In this document: piece after piece, positions 1 to 6,874 of the stretch
How positions within the stretch are numbered: the stretch's first letter is position 1
Layout: every line of letters starts with the position of its first letter
Source: an uncultured Clostridia bacterium
GTDB lineage: Bacteria > Bacillota > Clostridia > Christensenellales > UBA1242
Length of the DNA: 30,547 nucleotides
Direction: 5' to 3'
Assembly: GCA_934747965.1 (NCBI GenBank)
Contig: CAKVHI010000007.1
Span: 1 to 30,547, forward strand
Notes under the pieces: model-generated
What the model was told of the DNA's origin: nothing
Database searches by the model: none
What the model saw: only the letters and a program-made list of their open reading frames with translations
Translations under genes and position numbers: made by a program

Positions 1-334
<334 letters not shown>

Positions 335-423
335 CAAAATTAAGTGATAATCACAAATAAAACAGATCGATAAGTTCTATTTTCTATATGCGGTTGTGAG
401 TGTGCTTAAAACAACTCAACCAT

Positions 424-540
424 TGTTGGTGATACTAGCGTAGAGGTCCACCTGTTCTCATTCCGAACACAGAAGTTAAGCTCTACAGCGGTGAAAATAC
501 TTGGCTGGTAACGGTCCGGGAAAATAACTCATTGCCAACT
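424..540 (+). rRNA. rrf: 5S ribosomal RNA
   Basis: About 117 nt with the conserved 5S core CCGAACACAGAAGTTAAG (463-480). The terminal helix I forms between GTTGGTGAT (425-433) and ATTGCCAAC (531-539), with G-U wobbles. It lies downstream of the 23S gene in the usual order and is followed at once by an intrinsic terminator. Ends are set from the terminal helix and are good to a few bases. Confidence 0.95.
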
Positions 541-548
541 TCAAATTA

Positions 549-578
549 AAATCTTCACTGTTATGTGAAGATTTTTTT
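549..578 (+). terminator. Intrinsic terminator of the rRNA operon
   Basis: A perfect 10-bp stem, AAATCTTCAC (549-558) with GTGAAGATTT (565-574), has a 6-nt loop and runs into a T tract ending at 578. It sits 10 nt after the 5S end. Confidence 0.9.
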
Positions 579-1127
579 ATAAATTTTAAGTTAAGTAAAT
601 TTGCCTATAATCGAAATTAGTTTTACTCTCTAAAGTTTATTCTAACAAATTAACTTTTCGCTGGCAACGCAACGACTACGAAAATTCGTGTTATTCTGTT
701 ACATTTTAAAATAAATTAACTAACAAAAATCAGTTTTTAAATATACTATAAAATATCTGTTCTAAACAATCGTGTTACAGTTATAAAATTATTTTTTGCT
801 GAAAGTTGTGGCTCGCTGGCTTGTCAATTAAATTTTAACAATCACCACTCGCTTACAGGCGGGTGTTTTTTATGAATATTGTGTTATTTTTATTCATTTT
901 AATGCATAAAAATTTATTTTTAAAATCATTAAAAAACATTTTGTAAATGAAATAATTTGTAGTATTATGTAAATGTTAGGAAAAAAATAAAAATTTTGGA
1001 ATTAATTTTTCTAACAAAAAATGATAAAAATTTTGATATTTTATTTTTATATTTTATTTTAATTTTTTTAAGTTTTGTTTTCGACAAAATAAGTAAAAAA
1101 AAATTTTAAAAATTTGTTGAATTTTGT
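579..1127. other. Gene-free, extremely AT-rich intergenic region
   Basis: I see no coding frame with a ribosome-binding site on either strand and no tRNA. The left part (about 640-845) has slightly higher GC and ends in an orphan terminator (846-871), so it may be a small RNA or the remnant of a lost gene. The part from 872 to 1127 is almost pure A/T with no structure I can defend. Confidence 0.6.
846..871 (+). terminator. Orphan intrinsic terminator
   Basis: The stem CACTCGC (846-852) with GCGGGTG (859-865) includes one G-T wobble, has a TTACAG loop, and is followed by T6 (866-871). There is no recognisable gene between it and the rRNA terminator, so whatever it ends is either non-coding or lost. 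Confidence 0.7.
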
Positions 1128-1156
1128 TTGACAATAAATTTTAATTGGTGTATGCT
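1128..1156 (+). promoter_or_regulatory. SigA-type promoter of the SipW-type protein gene
   Basis: TTGACA (1128-1133), a 17-bp spacer and TATGCT (1151-1156). The expected start is near 1163, giving a leader of about 220 nt before the ATG at 1385. Confidence 0.8.
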
Positions 1157-1216
1157 TATTGAAGATAAAACAGAAAGGAAAAATTAAAAGATTAAATAAG
1201 AAAAACAGTTTTATCA

Positions 1217-1346
1217 AAATTGTGCTTAAAAAAGCACAAATTTCAAAATCAATTAACTTTTCGAAAAAGTTAATTACATATAAATTAATGCTAGGTGGGC
1301 ATTAAAAACAAAAGAAGGTATTAACTTGCTACGGCAAGTGAAATAC
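1217..1346 (+). promoter_or_regulatory. Structured 5' leader with four consecutive hairpins
   Basis: Hairpin 1 is TTGTGCT (1220-1226) with AGCACAA (1233-1239). Hairpin 2 is AATTAACTTT (1251-1260) with AAAGTTAATT (1266-1275). Hairpin 3 is TTAATGC (1285-1291) with GCATTAA (1299-1305). Hairpin 4 is ACTTGC (1324-1329) with GCAAGT (1334-1339), closing a TACG tetraloop of the stable UNCG class, and is extended by GTATT (1318-1322) with AATAC (1342-1346). None ends in a long T tract and none covers the ribosome-binding site (AAGGAG, 1371-1376). mRNA stabilisation or protein or small-RNA binding is therefore more likely than termination. I do not recognise a known riboswitch class. Confidence 0.65.
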
Positions 1347-1384
1347 AAATAAAAAATTATTAAATTTAAAAAGGAGATTTAGAA

Positions 1385-1987
1385 ATGGCAAATTCTAAAA
1401 ACAAAAAAAGTGTTATCGCTTTAGTTGTTATGGCATTGTTACTAGTTGCTTCTATCGTTTTAGCTGCTACTGGTGCTTGGTTTACTGATAAAGTTGAAAA
1501 AGCATCTAATGATTTTACATTCGGCAAAATTGATATTGACTTAGCAGCTGGTGCTGGTTTTACACTAGATGATGTTGCTGTAACTACTGCAAAAACTGTT
1601 CTTCCAGGATGTGAAATCAAATATAATGGAACAATCAATAACTTGGCTGACGCAGCTATCGTTGGTGTTAAAGTTTCAGCTACTCTAGATGAAGGTTTAA
1701 CTTGGACAGATGTTGGAGTAACAGCTGACCCATCAACTTACTACATCTATGAAATGGCTAAAAAAGAAGCAGCAGATGTTTCTCAAGATGTAGCAGTTAC
1801 TATTACTTTACCTACATCATTAAAAGACCAAGCAAAATTAAATGGCAAAAAAATCACTGTATCAGTTGAAATTGTTGCTATCCAACAAGAACACTTTAAA
1901 GATGATGCTACTTACAAAGATCTAACTGATAATGAAGCAAAATATAATGCTATTGTAACAGCTATTGGTGCTCAATCTTTAGATTAA
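1385..1987 (+). CDS. SipW-dependent (TasA/camelysin-type) secreted protein
   Basis: A 200-aa protein starting at ATG 1385 behind AAGGAG (1371-1376). The basic N terminus is followed by a hydrophobic segment (residues 10-29) and then GAWFTDKVEKASNDFTFGKI (30-49). This is the arrangement of SipW-dependent signal peptides (hydrophobic core, then A-[YW]-F-[TS]-D and a T/F-x-x-G-x-[IV] strand). The mature part is a short beta-rich domain ending near residue 170 in an AIQQ motif, which the second such protein in this window (26294-27301) also carries. TasA/CalY family members are exported, cleaved by the SipW signal peptidase and can assemble into surface fibres; fibre formation here is inference. 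No sipW gene lies in the window. Alanine, valine and threonine codons are mostly GCT, GTT and ACT/ACA, and the gene looks less AT-rich than its neighbours, which together with the near-consensus promoter suggests high expression. It is monocistronic, with a terminator right behind it. Confidence 0.82.
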   Translation: MANSKNKKSVIALVVMALLLVASIVLAATGAWFTDKVEKASNDFTFGKIDIDLAAGAGFTLDDVAVTTAKTVLPGCEIKYNGTINNLADAAIVGVKVSATLDEGLTWTDVGVTADPSTYYIYEMAKKEAADVSQDVAVTITLPTSLKDQAKLNGKKITVSVEIVAIQQEHFKDDATYKDLTDNEAKYNAIVTAIGAQSLD

Positions 1988-1992
1988 AACTT

Positions 1993-2019
1993 AAAAAACT
2001 CGCTTAATGCGAGTTTTTT
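1993..2019. terminator. Bidirectional intrinsic terminator
   Basis: AAAAAACTCGC (1993-2003) pairs with GCGAGTTTTTT (2009-2019) around TTAAT. A tract on one side and T tract on the other let it serve both convergent genes (1385-1987 on + and 2026-3489 on -). Confidence 0.88.
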
Positions 2020-2025
2020 TGTTTG

Positions 2026-3489
2026 TTAATTTTTGAACATATAAAGCACATCATTTTTTGCAACGATATAGCAATTACTTTCTGTTTCAAAATAGTAATC
2101 ATAAGTGCCTATAACTTTTTGTTCAATTATTGATGCACTTTCAGTTACTGTTCCGTCATCAGCAGTTGTCGACTCAAAGAAAATTGTTTTTCTAACCATT
2201 TTATCATTTATTTTCATATATACTCTCATGATGTTCTTAGAGAGTTTATCCCAATATGCAGTAAGATGAATGCCTTTGCCAAGATCCAATTTTGTTGCGG
2301 AAGAACTTATTTTGAAATATAAAACATTCATACCATTTTTTTTCATAAAAATTGCTTTATTATTGTCAGTTATTACCAACTCATCATAATTATCGATAAT
2401 TGTTGTGGTGCGTGCAGAATCGTCAGATGTAGACCCAAGACTTAAAAATCCTGTCGACTCTACCATATTTGTTCCAAAAGTAATTCTAACTATAGTATAA
2501 TCCGTTGAAATTTGATAAGACCTGAAAAAATTGGTCGTGCTTGTGTTGTCTTGAAGAGCCAAGTTTTCTCCCTTTGTGTGTATTGGCACAAGAATAGTAG
2601 GGGTTGTTGCAACTTTATGAAATAATTGACCTTCTTTGTCAAGAAAAGCGTAACAAATAGGGCTGTTATATTTTAAGGCTTTAAAACTATATCTTCCAAA
2701 AATACTTGCAAAATCAATAACATTTTCTTCAGCCAATACAAAATCTTTTTCTAAATCAATAGGGTTTAATGTGCTAGAATCAAGTTCAAGATAATAGCCA
2801 TTATGATTTTCTACTTTAGAAATTAAAGTTTTACCCCACTTAGAAAAAACCTTATATTTGTCAGGCTTAGTTAAAATGTGAATATTTTTGCCAAACACTT
2901 CAATTTTATATGAATTTATTTTAACATTATTTTTAGAAAACCTAACTTTCACAAAATTTCCTAATTCTGAAGCAGTAATGTCTGTTACCGTTTCGTTAAT
3001 AATATTTCTGCCAACTTGAAGATTATATGTTTTTTGCAAAATATTGACAGTGCCCACTTCTGGATTAGCAAATTCAATATATAATTTAGTGTCTTCTTCC
3101 ACCTCACAGTCGCAAAATAATTGAAAATTGAAAGTCGGGTCATCACAAGTTATACTCATAAATCTAAGAAAAAAATATTGATTTCTATTATTTGTGTTTA
3201 GCATTGTAAAAGCATTTAACCATTCAATGCTGTCAGAAGTGTTATATGCTGTTGTGTCTGTTGTGTTTTCAACATAAACCTCATCCAATTTAAAGGGGTC
3301 TATTTGAAAAGGCTTTTGTTCGGGAGTTTTGCCAAGAGAATTTGAAATAAAATCTAATTTTTCATTTATTTGATCAAGTTTTTCATCGTTCAAATCACTA
3401 GAGTTGCTATCATCCATATATTTCCGCAAATCTCTGTCTAAGCGTTCAACTTTGTCATAAGTTTCATTTGTTATTTGTTCTATATCCAT
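2026..3489 (-). CDS. Unrecognised beta-rich protein with N-terminal coiled coil (tail-fibre-like architecture)
   Basis: A 487-aa protein that I do not recognise. I chose ATG 3489 because AAGGA lies about 7 nt upstream; the frame is open back to a GTG at 3519, but that codon has no ribosome-binding site and falls inside the likely promoter. No signal peptide or membrane segment is visible. Residues ~1-60 are charged and helical with heptad-like spacing (short coiled coil). Residues ~60-480 look like alternating beta strands rich in T, N, S, Y and F, with three cysteines (one CDC motif near residue 130) and no evident catalytic motif. An N-terminal coiled coil followed by beta modules is the plan of phage tail fibres and other trimeric binding proteins, so a binding role is a guess. 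No phage genes lie nearby. It has its own promoter, divergent from the lipoprotein gene. Confidence 0.75.
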   Translation of the reverse strand: MDIEQITNETYDKVERLDRDLRKYMDDSNSSDLNDEKLDQINEKLDFISNSLGKTPEQKPFQIDPFKLDEVYVENTTDTTAYNTSDSIEWLNAFTMLNTNNRNQYFFLRFMSITCDDPTFNFQLFCDCEVEEDTKLYIEFANPEVGTVNILQKTYNLQVGRNIINETVTDITASELGNFVKVRFSKNNVKINSYKIEVFGKNIHILTKPDKYKVFSKWGKTLISKVENHNGYYLELDSSTLNPIDLEKDFVLAEENVIDFASIFGRYSFKALKYNSPICYAFLDKEGQLFHKVATTPTILVPIHTKGENLALQDNTSTTNFFRSYQISTDYTIVRITFGTNMVESTGFLSLGSTSDDSARTTTIIDNYDELVITDNNKAIFMKKNGMNVLYFKISSSATKLDLGKGIHLTAYWDKLSKNIMRVYMKINDKMVRKTIFFESTTADDGTVTESASIIEQKVIGTYDYYFETESNCYIVAKNDVLYMFKN

Positions 3490-3520
3490 AATAAATTCCT
3501 TTTTAATAAATTTTTTCACA

Positions 3521-3529
3521 ATTTTATCA
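3521..3529 (-). promoter_or_regulatory. Extended -10 promoter of the 487-aa protein gene
   Basis: Read on the minus strand this is TGATAAAAT, an extended -10 (TGn plus TAAAAT) with no good -35. The start would lie near 3513, about 24 nt upstream of the ATG at 3489. Confidence 0.5.
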
Positions 3530-3600
3530 AATTTCGAAGTTAAAAATAAAGATTTAGTGCCAAAATTTTAAAAAAAATAAAAAAATTTCCAATTTTTTGT

Positions 3601-3629
3601 TTGGATAAAACCAAATATTATGCTAAAAT
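3601..3629 (+). promoter_or_regulatory. Promoter of the lipoprotein gene
   Basis: TTGGAT (3601-3606), 17 bp, TAAAAT (3624-3629), with an extended -10 TG at 3621-3622. It lies 35 nt upstream of ATG 3664. Confidence 0.65.
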
Positions 3630-3663
3630 TTGCATATATTAAGATTAAAGGAGAAATTAAATA

Positions 3664-4392
3664 ATGAAAAAACTAAAAAAATTTTTGTGCCTAGCATTAG
3701 TTTTATGCTTAATGGTGCCAGTCGCTTTGATGCTTTCAGCTTGTGGTCCAACAACGATTGAAGTTTCAACTTTTGATGAATTGAAACAGGCATTGGAAGG
3801 TAAAAATGACATTATTAAATTAACAAGTGATATTGATGTTACTGCTACACTTAAAGTTACAAGAAAAGTTACATTAGATATGAACGGCAAAACGCTTTCT
3901 AACTCTCAAGCAATTTGGTCAATAGCTGATAAAAATGATTGGAGTATTATCTCCGTTCGTGAAAACGGAAACTTGATAATAAACGGAAACGGAAAGATAT
4001 CAACACTAAACGAAGATTGCTACGCTTTGGATGTTATGGATGGTGGAAATTTAAGAATAGAAGATGGCGAATTTGTTGGAAATGTTTCGGCAGTTTATGC
4101 TTTTGACGGTCATGTAGACATAAAAGGTGGTAAATATTCTATTCAACAACTTAATGACAACAATGTTGAAGGCCCTTATGGATTAACAATTAACATTTAT
4201 AATAACAATCCAGACAAAAATGGTGTTAGATTATTAGAGGAAAAAGCAACTATTGCAATTACTGGTGGTGAATTTAACAAATTTGACCCTACAGACAAAA
4301 CAGATAACAAAGTTGATGACCTTGTTCCACAAGGCTACAAAGCCGTTTTGAAAGAAGGCACAACTGATGTTTATGTTGTTGTTGCTGAATAA
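3664..4392 (+). CDS. Surface lipoprotein with beta-helix-like body
   Basis: A 242-aa protein with ATG at 3664 behind AAGGAG (3648-3653). The N terminus is a lipoprotein signal peptide: KK-rich start, hydrophobic core, and lipobox LSAC with the lipidated Cys at residue 27, so the mature protein should be anchored to the outer face of the membrane. After a short helix-forming stretch (FDELKQALEGKNDIIKLTSD, ~38-57) come repeated short strands with NG and GG turns (MNGKTL, NGNLIINGNGKIS, MDGGNLRIEDGEF, FDGHVDIKGGKYS, ITGGEFNKF). This pattern is typical of right-handed parallel beta-helices in surface adhesins and polysaccharide-acting proteins. No catalytic residues stand out, and at about 200 mature residues it would hold only a few coils. 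Function is unknown; adhesion or carbohydrate contact is inference. It is monocistronic with its own promoter and terminator. Confidence 0.82.
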   Translation: MKKLKKFLCLALVLCLMVPVALMLSACGPTTIEVSTFDELKQALEGKNDIIKLTSDIDVTATLKVTRKVTLDMNGKTLSNSQAIWSIADKNDWSIISVRENGNLIINGNGKISTLNEDCYALDVMDGGNLRIEDGEFVGNVSAVYAFDGHVDIKGGKYSIQQLNDNNVEGPYGLTINIYNNNPDKNGVRLLEEKATIAITGGEFNKFDPTDKTDNKVDDLVPQGYKAVLKEGTTDVYVVVAE

Positions 4393-4400
4393 TTAACAAA

Positions 4401-4424
4401 AAACTCTCTTAGGAGAGTTTTTTT
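4401..4424 (+). terminator. Intrinsic terminator after the lipoprotein gene
   Basis: AACTCTC (4402-4408), TTAG loop, GAGAGTT (4413-4419), then a T tract to 4424. It is preceded by an A run, so it could also work on the minus strand. Confidence 0.88.
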
Positions 4425-4460
4425 GTTTGCTTAAGTGTTGGGATTAAATTATTTGGTGGG

Positions 4461-4590
4461 TGGCAGGGCAAAAGCCTTGTTTGCTTCGCAAACGGGGCTT
4501 TCGTGCACGAAAGCCCCCAAAAAAAGCATTTTTTTGGGGTGACCGCTGGCGGGCACAAAAAAATGTTTTTTTTAAGGCTTTTGCCAACAA
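4461..4590. repeat. GC-rich palindromic intergenic element (REP/MITE-like)
   Basis: About 53% GC over 4461-4560 in an otherwise ~28% GC region. Outer perfect 12-bp inverted repeat: GGCAAAAGCCTT (4467-4478) with AAGGCTTTTGCC (4574-4585). Inside are GTTTGC/GCAAAC (4479-4484, 4488-4493), a perfect 24-bp palindrome (4494-4517), and CCCC-A7/T7-GGGG around GCA (4515-4525, 4529-4539), followed by GACCGCTGGCGGGCAC (4541-4556). The outer repeat continues imperfectly into the flanks. There is no open reading frame and no clear target duplication. It could be a dispersed repeat or a structured RNA; only one copy is visible here. Confidence 0.65.
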
Positions 4591-4604
4591 ATCTTAATAA
4601 TCAT

Positions 4605-4633
4605 TTGCCTAAAAACCAAAATTGTTTTATACT
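4605..4633 (+). promoter_or_regulatory. Promoter of pnp
   Basis: TTGCCT (4605-4610), 17 bp, TATACT (4628-4633). It lies just downstream of the palindromic element, and the leader to ATG 4659 would be only about 20 nt. Confidence 0.65.
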
Positions 4634-4658
4634 AATATAGTTTTATAAAGGAGAAAAA

Positions 4659-6743
4659 ATGAATTTAGGTAAAGAATTTAGAACCCTTATTGCAGGCAAA
4701 GAATTGGTTGTTGAAACAGGAAAGTTTTGTTTTCAAACAAATGGGCACTGCATAGTATCTATGGGCGAAACAAGAGTAATGGTAAATGTTAACATGAGCA
4801 AAGCACCAAGGGAAGGAATGGACTTTTTCCCACTAGGTGTTGATTTTGAAGAAAAAATGTATTCCGTAGGCAAAATTCCGGGCGGATTTAAAAAACGAGA
4901 AGGTCGTGCCAGTGATAAAGCAATATTAACTTCTAGGTTGATAGACAGACCTATAAGACCACTATTTCCAAAGGGATTTTATAATGATGTTGAAGTTGTT
5001 GCAACTTGTTTGAGTGTGGACCCTGATTTTGCACCCGAAGTTTTGGCGATGATCGGCTCTTCAATTTCACTTTCAATCAGTGATATTCCTTTTGCTGGTC
5101 CAACTGGAAGCGTGGTTGTTGGAATGATAGACGGAAAATATATAATAAATCCAACTCAAGAAGAAAGAGAAAAAAGCGTTCTTCACTTAACAGTTTCAGG
5201 CACAAAAGATGCTGTTTTGATGGTTGAAGCAGGCGCAAAAGAAGTAACCGAAGATGAAATGCTTGGCGGTATTATGCTAGCACATCAAGAAATCAAAAAA
5301 ATAGTTGCTTTTATTGAGTCAATCCAAAAAGAAATTGGAAAGCCAAAAGTACAATTTGATTATTATCATGTTCCAGAAGATTTAGATAAAGATGTTCGTG
5401 AATATTCTTATGCAAAAATGCAAAAAGTTATGGAAAATTTTGACCGTCATTTGCGTGATGTGGCTGAAGAAGAATTGGATAGCGATGTAATTTCTCATTT
5501 TAGTGAAAAATATCCTGAACAAGAAAAAGACATTCTTAACAGTTTGTATTATATCAAAAAAGAAGTAATGCGTGAAAAAATTATAGACAAAGGTGTTCGA
5601 CCAGACGGAAGAAGTCTAACTGAAATAAGACCAATTTGGTGCGAAACGGGAATGCTTCCACGCGTTCATGGAAGTGGAGTTTTCACCCGTGGATTAACAC
5701 AAGTATTAACGACATTAACTTTAGGCTCTATTTCAGATATGCAGAAGTTGGAAGGTTTAGATGATGAAGATTGCAAACGCTATATGCATCACTACAATAT
5801 GCCGGGATATTCTTCAGGCGAAGCAAAACCTTTAAAAAGTCCAGGAAGAAGAGAAATTGGGCATGGTGCCTTAGCTGAAAGAGCATTAGAGCCTGTTCTT
5901 CCAAGCGAAGAGGAATTTCCTTATGCAATCAGAACAGTAAGTGAAGTTTTGTCAAGTAACGGCTCAACAAGCCAAGCAAGTGTTTGTGGCTCTACTTTAG
6001 CATTAATGGATGGTGGCGTACCAATCAAAGCCCCAGTTGCCGGAATTGCTATGGGATTAATCAAAGATGAAGCAAAAAATAAAGTTGCAATTTTGTCTGA
6101 TATTCAAGGCCTAGAAGATTTCTTAGGGGATATGGACTTTAAAGTTGCAGGAACAGAAAAAGGTATAACAGCCATTCAAATGGATATTAAAATTAAAGGA
6201 ATTGATGAAAATATCCTAAAAACTGCTTTAAATCAAGCAAAACAAGGCAGGATGCATATTCTTGGCAAAATGCTTGAAGTTATTCAAAAGCCAAAAACTG
6301 AACTTTCAAAATATGCTCCAAAAATTATAACTTTTGATATTAATCCTGACAAAATTAAAGATGTTATTGGCTCTGGTGGAAAAATGATTAACAAAATAAT
6401 TGAAGAAACTGGCGTTAAAATAGACATTACAGACGAAGGCAGAGTGATGATTGCATCTTTAGATAACTTTATGAATGAAAGAGCAAAAGAAATGATTTTA
6501 GACATTGCAACCGAACTTGAACTTGGAAAAACTTATGAAGGCAAAGTTGTTCGTATTATGCAATTTGGTGCGTTTGTTGAATGTTTGAAAGGAAAGGAAG
6601 GAATGATTCATATTTCTAAACTTTCAAAAGAGCATGTAAACAAAGTTGAAGATGTTGTTAAAATAGGCGACAGAGTTTTGGTTGAAGTTATAAAAGTTGA
6701 CGAGAAAGGCAGAGTAGACCTAAGACTTGTTGAAAAACTATAA
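4659..6743 (+). CDS. pnp: Polyribonucleotide nucleotidyltransferase (PNPase)
   Basis: A 694-aa cytoplasmic 3'-to-5' phosphorolytic exoribonuclease; the family is usually about 700 aa. ATG 4659 follows AAGGAG (4648-4653). Domain order: first RNase PH core (~1-230, with GRASDKAILTSRLIDRPIRP), helical linker (~235-310), second RNase PH core (~315-545, with the phosphate/metal-site region PGYSSGEAKPLKSPGRREIG and EVLSSNGSTSQASVCGS), a KH domain (~555-615, GXXG loop as VIGSGGKMI) and a C-terminal S1 domain (~622-690, GKVVRIMQFGAFVECLKGKE). All domains are complete. It is a single-gene unit here; rpsO, the frequent partner upstream, is replaced by the palindromic element. A terminator follows. Confidence 0.98.
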   Translation: MNLGKEFRTLIAGKELVVETGKFCFQTNGHCIVSMGETRVMVNVNMSKAPREGMDFFPLGVDFEEKMYSVGKIPGGFKKREGRASDKAILTSRLIDRPIRPLFPKGFYNDVEVVATCLSVDPDFAPEVLAMIGSSISLSISDIPFAGPTGSVVVGMIDGKYIINPTQEEREKSVLHLTVSGTKDAVLMVEAGAKEVTEDEMLGGIMLAHQEIKKIVAFIESIQKEIGKPKVQFDYYHVPEDLDKDVREYSYAKMQKVMENFDRHLRDVAEEELDSDVISHFSEKYPEQEKDILNSLYYIKKEVMREKIIDKGVRPDGRSLTEIRPIWCETGMLPRVHGSGVFTRGLTQVLTTLTLGSISDMQKLEGLDDEDCKRYMHHYNMPGYSSGEAKPLKSPGRREIGHGALAERALEPVLPSEEEFPYAIRTVSEVLSSNGSTSQASVCGSTLALMDGGVPIKAPVAGIAMGLIKDEAKNKVAILSDIQGLEDFLGDMDFKVAGTEKGITAIQMDIKIKGIDENILKTALNQAKQGRMHILGKMLEVIQKPKTELSKYAPKIITFDINPDKIKDVIGSGGKMINKIIEETGVKIDITDEGRVMIASLDNFMNERAKEMILDIATELELGKTYEGKVVRIMQFGAFVECLKGKEGMIHISKLSKEHVNKVEDVVKIGDRVLVEVIKVDEKGRVDLRLVEKL

Positions 6744-6781
6744 AATTTTTAGTGCTTTTTGATGAATTTTATAAAAAATAT

Positions 6782-6816
6782 AAATTGTAATTTTACAAAA
6801 AAAATTACAATTTTTT
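6782..6816 (+). terminator. AT-rich intrinsic terminator after pnp
   Basis: A 13-bp stem, AAATTGTAATTTT (6782-6794) with AAAATTACAATTT (6801-6813), leads into a T run to 6816. It is weak in GC but long and perfect. Confidence 0.7.
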
Positions 6817-6826
6817 ATTTTTATTA

Positions 6827-6855
6827 TTTAATTTTAAAACCTTTTGTGCTATAAT
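6827..6855 (+). promoter_or_regulatory. Extended -10 promoter of the ftsK operon
   Basis: Perfect TATAAT (6850-6855) preceded by TGc (6847-6849). The -35 is weak (TTTAAT, 6827-6832). AGGAGG (6862-6867) and ATG 6875 follow directly. Confidence 0.7.
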
Positions 6856-6874
6856 TAGTTTAGGAGGCAAAACA

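Noticed and set aside
4441..4658. Insertion sequence remnant
   Set aside because: Inverted repeats are present, but there is no transposase fragment and no convincing target duplication, so only a repeat-like element is claimed.
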